Shown: positions 41,705 through 52,115 of the stretch, in pieces
How the letters are laid out: each line of letters starts with the position of its first letter
Numbering within the stretch: the stretch's first letter is position 1
DNA from: Actinernus sp. WN-2022
Taxonomy: Eukaryota > Cnidaria > Anthozoa > Actiniaria > Actinernidae
Direction of reading: 5' to 3'
Assembly (NCBI GenBank): GCA_030867875.1
Contig: JAOWCC010000577.1
Coordinates: forward strand, 91,493,740-91,557,739
DNA: 64,000 nt
The notes under the pieces: generated by a model
The model's input: the letters and a program-made list of their open reading frames with translations, nothing else
Told to the model about the DNA's origin: nothing
Databases searched by the model: none
Made by a program: the position numbers and the translations under genes

Positions 41705-42529
41705 ACCCAACATTTGTATCTACTATAAATTTGTTTTGCTAATAAGGTCTTCAACTACGAAAGCTTACAATAGCTGATAATGGTAGTTAAATGTATTCTT
41801 GCAGTCTATAAGCAATTTCATCATATTTAATGTAATTGGATAATTTAACATATTTTCCTTTAGAGTGCGACTGTGAGCGTAGTGTCTTGTGCTCGCCCCA
41901 GGCCCTACTTCAACTTCATGCTCAACACTCAAAGCAATTACCCTATATCATTATGACGTCACGGCTTGTTTATGAGGGGGACAGAATCGACTTGAACAAT
42001 ATAATTTTGAACTAAATCTGCTCTGCTGAGGAAAATTTCACTTCGAATTGTCTGGTTTCCAGTTATCAGCTGTATCAATGTTTACCCCACAATATTTACC
42101 GTATTTGGTGGCTTTTACCGCTGCTCTACGTTCTACAAAATGCATTTGATAGCGAGTTCCTTTGTGTTGTTGCCGTTTTGTCCCCCTCCCACGACCGTGA
42201 TCCTTAGCGTTTAAACAATAGATTGTTTTGATTTGACGTCATAATGATACAGGGCAATTGTCAAGGGGGAAAACAGGACCACAATGCAGGCTAAATTTTA
42301 TTTATTGTGATTGGATGCACAAGTAGAACATAAGCTAGGATATTAGATTCCAAAATCACATTATATAGCATGTGTGTATGTTATCACTGTGTTTTATTGA
42401 ATTGTGTTTTTTGTCCTTCAATGACGACAAATTTTCTATGGCCTTTTAATATATTCAAAGTACTTATTGTTAATCGCCCACCAATTTAGTTTTAGAAATC
42501 TAAAGTGTGGAATCTGTTTTTGCTTTCAG
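41705..42529. other. Upstream or intronic sequence of the zinc-finger exon
   Basis: AT-rich. Contains CAATTACCCTATATCATTATG (about 41935), echoed inverted and diverged near 42240 (ATAATGATACAGGGCAATTG), suggesting a roughly 310-bp foldback. Ends in a pyrimidine-rich acceptor TTTTTGCTTTCAG at 42529. Confidence 0.5.
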
Positions 42530-43414
42530 TGCTCTAAGACGAAAGGTGCTAATGTAGGTTTAGTGCCATGTTGTCTTTTAAAACAAGAAAACCCAGAACG
42601 TGGTGAACTGGTTATTAACGTGTCCCAAGTTCCAGCTGCTAAAAAAATAACGAGGACAACTAAACCAGCAAGTTCATCACGTCATGATGATATTAACCAT
42701 GAATCACATACTGAGGAAAACCATTACCAGTGCAAAAAGTGTAGCAAGACATTCCGTAACTCAATTGATCTTAGAAGACACCACAGAGCACATACTGGTG
42801 AAAAGCGTTACACGTGTACGATATGTAGCAAGAAATGCAGTACCTCCATTAGTCTTAAAGAACACCACAAAACACATACTGGTGAAAAACCTTACAAGTG
42901 TACGTTATGTAGCAAGTCATTCTGTTACTCAAGTCATCTTAAAAGACACACAAGAACACATACTGGTGAAAATCCTTACAAGTGTACGTTATGTAGCAAG
43001 AAATGCAGTACCTCCAGTGGTCTTAAAGAACACCACAAAACACATACTGGTGAAAAACCTTACAAGTGTACGATATGTACCAAGTCATTCCGTAACTCGA
43101 GTCATCTTAAAATGCACACCAGAACACATACTGGTGAAAAACCTTACACGTGTACGATATGTAACAAGTCATTCCATGAGAGAAGCAATCTTAGAAAACA
43201 CCTCAGAACACATACTGGTGAAAAGCCTTACGAGTGTACGATATGTAGCAAGTCATTCCGTACCTCAGGTAATCTTAAACAACACCACAGAACACATACT
43301 GGGGAAAAACCTTACAAGTGTACGATATGTAACAAGAAATTCTGTAGTTCAAGTGATCTTAGCAAACACCACAGAATACATACTGGTGAAAAGTCTTACA
43401 AGTGTACCAATTAG
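42530..43414 (+). CDS. C2H2 zinc-finger protein, last exon, eight fingers
   Basis: The exon is taken to begin after the acceptor at 42529, in phase with codon TGC; the ORF upstream of that is probably intron. About 65 residues of basic linker precede eight tandem C2H2 fingers (from CKKCSKTF to CTICNKKF) joined by TGEKPY-type linkers. Fingers 2 and 4 have Cys where the usual Phe stands (SKKCSTS). A ninth finger starts (KSYKCTN) but is stopped at 43412, and a decayed finger with HTDDRPYTF continues beyond. Such arrays usually bind DNA as transcription factors. No KRAB, BTB or ZAD domain is seen in this exon. Confidence 0.88.
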   Translation, partial: CSKTKGANVGLVPCCLLKQENPERGELVINVSQVPAAKKITRTTKPASSSRHDDINHESHTEENHYQCKKCSKTFRNSIDLRRHHRAHTGEKRYTCTICSKKCSTSISLKEHHKTHTGEKPYKCTLCSKSFCYSSHLKRHTRTHTGENPYKCTLCSKKCSTSSGLKEHHKTHTGEKPYKCTICTKSFRNSSHLKMHTRTHTGEKPYTCTICNKSFHERSNLRKHLRTHTGEKPYECTICSKSFRTSGNLKQHHRTHTGEKPYKCTICNKKFCSSSDLSKHHRIHTGEKSYKCTN

Positions 43415-43965
43415 CAAGACATTTCTTGGTCTATAGTGCTATATAGGATACATACTGATGACAGACCTTACACGTTTACAAAGTCTTAATTAGGATTTAG
43501 TTTAGAATTTGATTGGTTAATAATTACAAAGTATTTTGCACAGCCAACTGGTAAACAAGCTAAAGAAACGCAAAAAACAAAGCAATCACTGATTACTTTC
43601 GACACTCAATCCCAAACCGCTCTATCTCGTCAGTGAATGCTCATTCAGCATAGATTCGGATTTAGCTACACCAGGGTCTGGGGTAGCCTCCTCTGCAAGC
43701 GTTGTTAGTGTCTTAGTTCTAGTGGGGAGGGAGATTAGGACTGACACTTATCAGAACGCCTCAAAGGAGGCTAGGTGTGGGGCGGAACGAGGATTGTGTG
43801 CGAGGGGATTCAGAAGGGTATTAGTTCGAAAGAAAAGAGGATTCGAGCGCCAACATCATTTGGCAATTTCTTTGTTGTCTTTGTAAGCGAACTTGAGAAG
43901 GAGAGAACCCCCTCTGGATCTGCCCCAAGAGGATCGTTATCCACTTTATCATGAAGGTTATGATT
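43415..43965. other. Degenerate zinc finger and MITE remnant
   Basis: 43415-43490 keeps finger-linker traces out of frame (ACATACTGATGACAGACC). At 43694-43775, TAGCCTCCTCTGCAAGCG and CTCAAAGGAGGCTA are inverted ends resembling the 59074-59234 MITE. No gene otherwise. Confidence 0.55.
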
Positions 43966-43969
43966 TGTG

Positions 43970-45554
43970 ATTTAAAATATTGAAGAAGACGTACCTGAGT
44001 TACCAGTGCACTCTCGAGAAAGGTTTATTGTTAAAGATACCACGGATTTATTAAATAGGATAGAACGAGTCAACAAGCAGGGACCCCTCCCACCCAATAC
44101 AATATTGGTTTCTTGGGATGTCGTGGCTATGTTTCCTAATATCGACAATAATTTAGGAATTTCAGCTGTTAAAAAAGCACTAGATGCTAGGGAAGTTAAT
44201 TTTCCGTCTACAGATTGCATATTAGAAGCTGTGGAAATTGGCCTTGAGTACAACAACTCCCAGTTTAATAATATAATTTTTTGGCAGATTCATGGTACAG
44301 CCATGGGGCCTAAAAATGCCTGTAGTTATGCGGATATAGCAATGGGCGAAATTGACAGCCTCGCTAAGTCTGGTGGGAAATTTAAACCGCTGCACTGGTG
44401 GAGATATAGAGATGACATTGTAGATCCATGGGTAGAAGGTCTACCAGCACTGTACGAGTTCACGGATTATATCAATTCCCTTTATCCTACTATTAAATTT
44501 GAACTGGTATTTTCGGATAGCCAGTTAAACGTTTTGGATCTTACATTGCATCTAGTGGATGGATATATACAAACGGATGTATATTCCAAGCCCACAGATA
44601 GTCATCTCTATTTGCCCCCTACGAGTGCACACTCAGATCACTGTAAGAGCTCTATTCCTTACGGTGTAGCACTCAGACTTAAGCGTAATTGCTCTACTCT
44701 AGATGTTTTAGGTTTTAGAGAAGAGAAATAGTGAATATCAAAAATACCTCATTGACCAAGGGTATAAGAAAGAAATAGTTTTGGAGGGGTTTTCTAAGGT
44801 TAGTGCTTTGAGCAAAAAGTATTTGCTCAGCGCTAAGACTAAAGCGAAGAGGAAAGTGACTCCATTGGTTGTAGATTACAATCCCAATCTGCCAGATATT
44901 GGGAATATTATTCGTAGCAATTTAGCTATTTTATATTCTAGTAATGTCATGCAGGATATTTTCCCGGAGAAATCAATTATTCCTGCTTTTAGAAGGCCCA
45001 AGAATCTCAAGGAATTGGTTGCGCCCTCTCGTTTTAGAGTCAGTCGGGACATAACGAATAACGACGCTTCAATGGAGTCACACTCCGGTTGTTTTAAATG
45101 TGGCAAAAAGTGTGATCTTTGTAATCACTACTTTCATCAATCGAATACTTTCTCAAGTTTCGCCACAGATAAGACTTATTACATTAAGCATAACCTCACT
45201 TGTACTTCTAAGAATCTAATATACCTTGTTTCCTGTAATAAGTGCAAACTACAGTATGTAGGCTCGACAACGAATGAATTTAAGGTTAGATTTAGAAACC
45301 ACAAGTCTGCCATGAAAACTAATAAGAAGACCTGTGAAGTAGCAACCCATTTCAACAACACACGACATTCTCTTGCGGACTTTTCTTTTATTTGTATTGA
45401 AGCTATTATTAATGAACATTGTGCTGAAAGAATCAACAATATTCTCCTTACTAGAGAGGCCTATTGGAGTGCCCAGTTATTTACATTGCAGCCTTACGGT
45501 TTAAACAAAAGGCAAGAATATAAATCAAAGAGCCGTATTCACTACGCTAAATAA
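43970..45554 (+). pseudogene. Penelope-like RT and GIY-YIG endonuclease ORF, one frameshift
   Basis: First frame (to a stop at 44731): RT motif A SWDVVAMFPNID, motif B HGTAMGPKNACSYAD and motif C WRYRDDIV with both catalytic aspartates. Second frame (about 44728 to 45554): a linker with four cysteines (CFKCGKKCDLC), then LIYLVSC and QYVGST, the GIY-YIG pair, with downstream Arg and His. One base shift near 44720 separates the halves. The RT is of the telomerase-like Penelope type, and the endonuclease nicks DNA to prime copying. Confidence 0.9.
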
Positions 45555-45809
45555 ACTACCTCAGTCATAATTAACATAGCTTCTTTTCTTAGTTTCCCAT
45601 AGGACAATTGCGTAACTCTTATAACATTTTTTGGCTTACCTTTTATACAATAAGTTAGTACGTTCAAATACCTTGTACAGCATTTTTAGTTAGTGAATTT
45701 TTAAACAATAGCATTATGTAATCTTTTTTACACATATTGTACACACATAGTGTTATTTATATAGATCTTTTTACTATCTTCTTGTACCACGCATTTTCCA
45801 TTTTTTTAG

Positions 45810-45836
45810 CTGAAGAAGGCTGAATGGCCGAAACGT
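45810..45836 (+). ncRNA. Hammerhead-ribozyme-like motif 1
   Basis: CTGAAGA, then A, a GGC/GCC stem with TGAATG loop, then GAAACGTT. This fits the CUGANGA...GAAA hammerhead core found in Penelope-like elements. The extra A before the stem and the tiny third stem (ACGT) leave activity uncertain. Confidence 0.55.
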
Positions 45837-45984
45837 TCTCAATATATTTCTTACAGTTATAAGTTGACGGTCTTTGCCTTTTTTATTAATATTATCGAAC
45901 TCCTTGCAAAGCACCGTCTATGAATCCTTGGATCCTTGTAGCTGGACTATCCGTTGGCATAAGACATTGGATCTTCATTACAAG

Positions 45985-45985
<1 letters not shown>

Positions 45986-46014
<29 letters not shown>
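45986..46014. repeat. (TA)n microsatellite
   Basis: About 14 TA units between the two hammerhead-like motifs. Confidence 0.95.
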
Positions 46015-46019
<5 letters not shown>

Positions 46020-46290
46020 TTACAAATTACTCAATTAGTAATTAGCGCTTTAGTAGAACACACAGTAACTAACTTTTGAAAATATTCAGCAGTATTACAT
46101 AACCTTTGCGATATTACATAACTGTTTAGATTACGGCTGCTCACATTGAATTTTAATCCTATTGTATTCATTTGAGGAACAGTAATTTCTTTTATTCAAC
46201 ATTTTTTTCTTTTAAAAACACTTGTATTAGCTTTCTGTATAAATATAGCACTAAACCTGAATGTAAATTTATTTATTTTTTACTTTTTAA

Positions 46291-46316
46291 CTGATGAAGG
46301 CTGAAAGCCGAAACGT
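46291..46316 (+). ncRNA. Hammerhead-ribozyme-like motif 2
   Basis: CTGATGA, A, GGC-TGAAA-GCC, GAAACGTT: the canonical core with the same layout as motif 1, 481 bp downstream. Two copies fit the terminal-repeat position of these motifs in Penelope-like elements. Confidence 0.6.
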
Positions 46317-46369
46317 TTTTAAATATATGGAACTGTGAGAAGTTGCCAGTTGTACTCCTGTAAATTCTT

Positions 46370-46401
<32 letters not shown>

Positions 46402-46404
<3 letters not shown>

Positions 46405-49241
46405 TGAAACAAAAAAACTCTGCCAAAGACTTACATATATCATATATATATATCCTTTATATTTCCATCAAACTTTCTTGACAGTTGTTGCTTTGGTAGA
46501 CACAAAGAAACATAATAGGCTTTGTTTTCCTTTGTGTTTGACGGTAACGAGGTAGCAAGTTCAACCGTGAAACTCTGCCATTTTGGCCTGCAATGTTTTG
46601 ATCACACATTTTCAATAGTAAAAGCATAGTTAATAGAGTGGAATGGTTAGGAAACCCGGCAAACTTCAAAAGGGCTAACAAAGGCGCTGCGATTGAGGTT
46701 GGAAGGGGGCAAGACAAAAGATTGTGCACTATCATAGTTCATTAGCGTTCCCTGAACGACTGAACTCACACGTTTCTATTGGCTGATTGATTAACATGTT
46801 GGAATTTCTATTGTATTTTGTGCACCGTAGTGGTTGAAAAAAGCTAACAAAGACCTATAACAAAGAACTTCCCTGAGTTTCCTAACCATTCCACTCTATT
46901 AACTATGGTAAAAGCGGTAGCCGGTCAGTCGCCTTTCTTTAGTTGCTCAATAATCTAAAGGCCGGTACGGGTTTACATGACGCGTTTACTGATCCCAGGG
47001 CAAGATTTGTCACGAGATGAAAATGAGTTGTTTTGTGTATGACTTTATCCCTCATAACATTACATTTTTTTTACAGGGAATGATGATAATCCAACTATAA
47101 AGAAATTTGATAAGACATATCGCCACGGCATTAAACGTGTCATGTAAACAGGCCCTTAGATTAGTACTGCTGACTAGCTTTTCTGCGAGTTTAGGACAAC
47201 TCATTTGCACAACGTCCCTTAAATGAAGTCATTTCAAGGATTTGTAATGCTTTTTATAGCAATACAACGACCATAAATCGCCCAAAAAATGGTTGAACAA
47301 GATTTAAGACACTTTACTGCGCCCAAATAAATGATTTCTGGCTACGGCTTATAGGCACTTTAACTCGAGCTCCGAAGCCACTTCCTGGATTTAAACAAAA
47401 TGTCATAACTTTTATTTTTTTTGCCAAATTCTGTTCAAATCTTCACAAATAGTACAGAATTTATTAATACAACTGATAAATTCACATATTTAGGTTGGCC
47501 GCCATCTTAGATCGTCACATCACGTGACAAAATACTCCCAAAATCTGGGAGTATTTGATCACGTGATCCAGCCTTTACCAGTGTCTTCTCTCTGAGTAGC
47601 CGCCATCTTGGATCTGACCGAGAAGACCCTGGGGACGAGGTTGTGTTTTTAACATTTCTGAGCTATAAATTCAATCTTTCATAAGAGTAATACACCAAAT
47701 CCTATCGCTGAGAAATATCTACAATTGGAGATATAATTTTTCAAAGAGGACCACATCAGAGCCGAGATTTTGGATAGTGCTTTGTTTACATCTAGAGTGG
47801 CCACGGCTGACTAATAGGCACGTGCATTAAAAATGTTGAGAAATTATCATAAATTATCATAATCAAGCGATAACTAATTTCTGTAAAAATATGTATAGAG
47901 TGTTAGAAACTGGTTGTGCGTTGTACCTCCTGGTCATTACGATAATTTGTAAACTTTTGAATGCACGTGCGTATTCCGTCAATCAGCAGTGGCCGCTCCA
48001 GATGTAAACAAACACTCTCCAAAACCTTTGCTCTGATTTCTTCACTTTGAAAAATCATATTTCCAATTGTAGTCATTTTCAGTGATAGGATTTGGTGTAT
48101 TATTCTTATGAATGATTGAATTTAATGCTCACAACGTTATTTTTAGAAAACCTGAAATTTGTAGATTTCGAGATGTTGCCATTTTTCGACTTTTTTACTC
48201 TCTCGAAACTACAAATATTCACAGCCTTTTTTCTGTTTTCGCTAATACAGTTTATTTGGCATCAATATTTTGCTAAGCTTTGGCGAATACTTTTAAGCAC
48301 AATGGATTCTAATCACTTCTATTGACAAAAAGCTACGGTCATTTCAACTTTGACAAAACGTTAGTAAGGTGAGAAATTTAGAGATCAATTTTGTGTTGTT
48401 TTCAAGAAAGAAATTATTCGACTAGATTTCGAGTAATGGCTCAAAATGTCAAAAAGAGGGGTTGCCTTACGTCACAATTACGTCAATTGTATGAGTGATC
48501 CAAGTCAAGATTTTGACATTATCAGTTGTATCAATAAATGTTATACTATTTGTGAACATTTGAGCAGAATCAGGCAAAAAATCTTAAAAGTTATGACATT
48601 TTGTTTAAATTCGCAAAGTGGCTTCGGAGTTTCAATCGAGACGCCTTAAACGCTGCAACGTTTTTTAACGAAATAAAAACTAAAATACTCGCAAAATATC
48701 CTTTGTTCATTTCTGTATTATATATTAACCCATGGCTAGATGGGTGCAAAAATTAGTGTGGTCGTACTAATAAACAAAATCAAAACAAATTAATTAGGTT
48801 CAACACGGGTATTTTGGATCAGTTCAAAAGCCGCAATTTTCTTGCAATAACGATTCGGATATAATTTAAAGTCATTTCTGTATAAAAAAGATACACAAAC
48901 TAATTCATTTTCATCTCGTGACACATTTTGCCCTGGGATCGGTAAACGCGTCATGTACATGTAAACCGGCCTTTAAATTATTGAGAGCAACTAAAGAAAG
49001 GCGACTGACCGGCTACCGCTTTTACTATTGAAAATGTGTGATCAAAACATTGCAGGCCAAAATGGCAGAGTTTCACGGTTGAACTTGCTACTTCGTTACC
49101 GTCAAACACAAAGGAAAACAAAGCCTATTATGTTTCTTTGTGACTGCCAAAGCAACAACTGTCAAGAAAGTCTGATGGAAATATAAAGGATATATATATA
49201 TGATATATGTAAGTCTTTGGCAGAGTTTTTTTGTTTCAGTG
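46402..49241. mobile_element. 2.84-kb foldback element flanked by (TA)n
   Basis: Ends CACTGAAACAAAAAAACTC and the inverse, both set in TA repeats, as for TA-targeting mariner-like elements. Inverse matches run along nearly the whole length: 46402-46620 with 49022-49241, 46908-47035 with 48895-49021, 47380-47480 with 48520-48640, 47645-47830 with 47935-48125. The centre is near 47850. No transposase frame is seen. It could be a giant MITE or an inverted duplication. Confidence 0.82.
46625..46907. mobile_element. MITE of the CATAGTTAATAG family, copy 3
   Basis: 283 bp with ends CATAGTTAATAGAGTGG and CCACTCTATTAACTATG. Flanked by GTAAAAG (46618-46624 and 46908-46914). The other arm of the host foldback lacks it, which shows the empty site and the duplication. 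A 7-8 bp duplication suggests a hAT-like origin. Confidence 0.9.
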
Positions 49242-49266
49242 TATATATATATATATATATATATAT

Positions 49267-50442
49267 ATGAAGCATGTTAACACAAATGGAGCCTTCTTGT
49301 CTAAGACTGTTTTTGTGTAAACGTGCCTCATATTGTTGTGTACCCTAAACTCTTCAAAGTGGCGCCATTTCTCGAGCTTTTAATGGATTTCGACGTACTA
49401 CACGTCAAAACAACGGTCTCTTCCAGTACTTTAATCCTAGGGTGCCAGTTTTGCCGTATTTGGAGTAGAAATACCAGAAAATATGTTTTTTGTAACCTAA
49501 CCTTAATCTCTAAAAGTTACTTGTGTAGCCTAAACTCCTCAAAGTGGCGCCATTTCTCGAGCTTTCGATGGATTTCGACGTACTACACGTCAAAACAACG
49601 GTCTCTTCCAGTACTTTAATCCTAGCGTGCCAGTTTTCCGTATTTGGAGTAGAAATACCAGAAAATGTGGTTTTTGTAACCTAACCTTAATCTCTTAAAG
49701 TTACTTGTGTAGTGGCGCCATTTCTCGAGCTTTCAATGGATTTCGACGTACTACACGTCAAAACAACGGTATCTTCCAGTACTTTAATCCTAGCGTGCCA
49801 GTTTTGCCGTATTTGGAGTAGAAATACCAGAAAATGTGTTTTTTGTAACCTAACCTTAATCTCTCAAAGTTACTTGTGTAGCCTAAACTCCTCAAAGTGG
49901 CGCCATTTCTCGAGCTTTTAATGGATTTCGACGTACTACACGTCAAAACAACGGTCTCTTCCAGTACTTTAATCCTAGGGTGCCAGTTTTGCCGTATTTG
50001 GAGTAGAAATACCAGAAAATGTGGTTTTTGTAACCTAACCTTAATCTCTTAAAGTTACTTGTGTAGCCTAAACTCCTCAAAGTGGCGCCATTTCTCGAGC
50101 TTTCAATGGATTTCGACGTACTACACGTCAAAACAACGGTCTCTTCCAGTACTTTAATCCTAGCGTGCCAGTTTTGCCGTATTTGGAGTAGAAATACCAG
50201 AAAATGGCGTTTTTTCCAACCTAACCCCAACCTCTAGCTCTCAAATAAAGAAATTATGGGATAGATCTGAGACAAAGGCATTATGGGATCGAAAGGCCAG
50301 AAAAGTCAGATACTGTCATTTGCTCTTAAAATAAAACACTGGAAAGCGCGTTATTGCCTCTTAAAGTGAAGAAGCACACAACATGAAGCATGTTAACACA
50401 AATGGAGCCTTCTTGTCTAAGACTGTTTTTGTGTAAACGTGC

Positions 50443-50448
<6 letters not shown>
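49267..50448. repeat. Minisatellite cassette between two 66-bp direct repeats
   Basis: ATGAAGCATGTTAACACAAA and the following bases to CGTGCCTCATAT occur at 49267-49333 and 50382-50448. The 185-bp minisatellite lies between, with (TA)n outside both. Confidence 0.85.
49349..50235. repeat. Five-copy, 185-bp minisatellite
   Basis: AGTGGCGCCATTTCTCGAGC starts units at 49358, 49543, 49711, 49896 and 50081. Three of the four intervals are 185 bp and one is 168 bp, through loss of a short block. Each unit holds GATTTCGACGTACTACACGT, CAAAACAACGG and GCCGTATTTGGAGTAGAAAT. Frames seen across it are periodic artefacts. Confidence 0.95.

Positions 50449-50482
<34 letters not shown>
50447..50482. repeat. 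(TA)n microsatellite
   Basis: About 17 TA units. Similar tracts at 46372-46401 and 49241-49268 flank the foldback. Confidence 0.95.
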
Positions 50483-50486
<4 letters not shown>

Positions 50487-50560
50487 CATCCACATCTGTC
50501 CAATTCGCTAGGTTGAACAAACATGGAATCATGATACAATGCGCCATCTATATATATATA

Positions 50561-50775
50561 CAGCCGTTTGCAAAAATTCTGACCCCCTTACCATATATAA
50601 ATATATATCAAACATATATCTAACATTATGGGATGTTATTGCTGATATTTTTTTCAAGTTGCCTATCATCAAGGGCTTCAGAAAAAAATATAGGAAGAGG
50701 TATCCCATAATGTTTGATACATTTTTTATATATATTTATATATGGTGAGGGGGTCAGAATTTTTGCAAACGGCTG
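50561..50775. mobile_element. Mariner-like MITE
   Basis: Ends CAGCCGTTTGCAAAAATTCT and its exact inverse, flanked by TA on both sides. 215 bp, about 50-bp arms. End sequence and TA target match the Tc1/mariner style. Confidence 0.85.
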
Positions 50776-50922
50776 TATATATATATATATATATACAGTC
50801 GTTGCCGTTAATGTTGTCCTAGACATATGCACATATGGATTTAGAGTCTTTGTTCAGTTCGCACCTTTTACATAAAGAACGGTAATCAGCCGTGAACGCG
50901 CCCTTTGTATTTGGTCACAAAG

Positions 50923-50996
50923 AGCCACGGTGGTCTAATGGTTAACGCTCTTGCTTACCAGTTCGAAGCCCCGAGTTCAAGTCTCTGTATCGGCAT
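50923..50996 (+). repeat. tRNA-like sequence in left arm
   Basis: GGTGGTCTAATGGTTAACG resembles a D-arm/A-box and GAGTTCAAGTCT a weak B box, at tRNA-like spacing. Acceptor and anticodon stems do not pair, so it is not a working tRNA gene. Confidence 0.55.
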
Positions 50997-51932
50997 TTTT
51001 GTTAATGCGAATATTTTTTTCATTTCTTTTCCCCCTTTTTTTCTGACTGCATTCCCTTTAAAGCTTTTATTTCAAACGTGACAACAAGAACGGAGTTATT
51101 TTTAACCTTTGAAATGCCGAGGACACCTATCATCCACATATATTTTATTAAGGGATGTTCGAACATTTCTTTTGCAAAAGCTTCGACTGCGCCGCAGGGC
51201 CGGGAATGTAGTATTTTGATCATCGACATCGTCCATGGCGTAGCTTCAAAAGTTCGTTATCGTTTGTCAAACACTCGTAAACCTTACGCCGAGTACACGG
51301 CTTTAATTCCATGTGAGTTATTTTCCTTCACAAAGAAAAAAGCTTCGTCAACTTATGCAAGCATTACTATAGGTTTCAAAGAGAATTCTGGACAATTTCT
51401 GGACTACCGGATATTTTCAAAACTGTCCGCTCTGTGTCTCGCGGCAGATGTTTTCGAAATCTCGAGGGGAAAAATGAGGTTGCTCGCTCAGTCTGCCTAA
51501 GTTCAGAAAATCAGTACGAATGAAATTAATAACACTTGCTAAAATCGCTTCCTACTTCTAAACAAAGATATAATAGTTTGAATCAGTGGGTATCTAGTAT
51601 TTTCAAAACTGTTTCTGGTATATACATGTAAGCCCGGCACACTTTGTAAGAAAAACAAATTACCCTTTTTCAAACCCACAACGATCAACAGAATCGCTAC
51701 ACCGTTCTAAACTGAAATAGCGTAATTTGGGCGTACTCAGTCAGTGCTGGTATAATTATCTACTTCGAAAGTCTGGGAAAAGTTGAGACCGTTTCAGGTT
51801 GACAGTACTATTTTAGCTACATCGTCCGTTCTTATCCAATATAAAAAAAGAAACTGCAAAAAGAAACATATGTAAACAAAACAAAAAGACAAGGGGGAAA
51901 AAACAAGAAAAAAGAAAAAAGAAAACAAAGAA

Positions 51933-51989
51933 AAGATCGGGGCTTCGAACTGGTAAGCAAGAGCGTTAACCATTAGACCACCGTGGATC
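51933..51989 (-). repeat. tRNA-like sequence in right arm
   Basis: Inverse of the left-arm sequence (CATTAGACCACCGTGG), truncated just inside its B box. Confidence 0.55.
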
Positions 51990-52115
51990 TTTGTGACCAA
52001 ATACAAAGGGCGCGTTCACGGCTGATTACGGTTCTTTATGTAAAAGGTGCGAACTGAACAAAGGCTATAAATCAATATGTGGATATGTCTAGGACAACAT
52101 TAACGGCAACGACTG

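Larger units (their letters stand above)
43970..46330 (+). mobile_element. Penelope-like element, 5'-truncated
   Basis: RT plus GIY-YIG endonuclease on the plus strand, followed by an AT-rich region with two hammerhead-like motifs. Coding starts abruptly near 43970, so the N-terminal RT part is lost. The 3' limit is uncertain; I place it after the second motif. Confidence 0.82.
50796..52115. mobile_element. 1.32-kb TA-flanked element with tRNA-like arms
   Basis: Ends CAGTCGTTGCCGTTAATGTT and the inverse. Inverted arms of about 185 bp (50796-50980 and 51933-52115) each include the same tRNA-like stretch. The interior has an ORF (51078-51500) without recognised domain. Non-autonomous mariner-like element. 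Confidence 0.8.

Noticed and set aside
49323..50230. Repeated ORFs of about 60-98 codons on both strands
   Set aside because: Periodic products of the 185-bp minisatellite.
50326..50832. ORFs with YIYIYI runs
   Set aside because: Translation of (TA)n microsatellites.
50923..50996. Functional tRNA gene
   Set aside because: A and B box-like words are present, but the acceptor and anticodon stems do not pair and the copy is mirrored in the other transposon arm.
51078..51500. 140-codon ORF inside the TA-flanked element as a transposase
   Set aside because: No DDE or helix-turn-helix motif; no second copy to test coding pressure.
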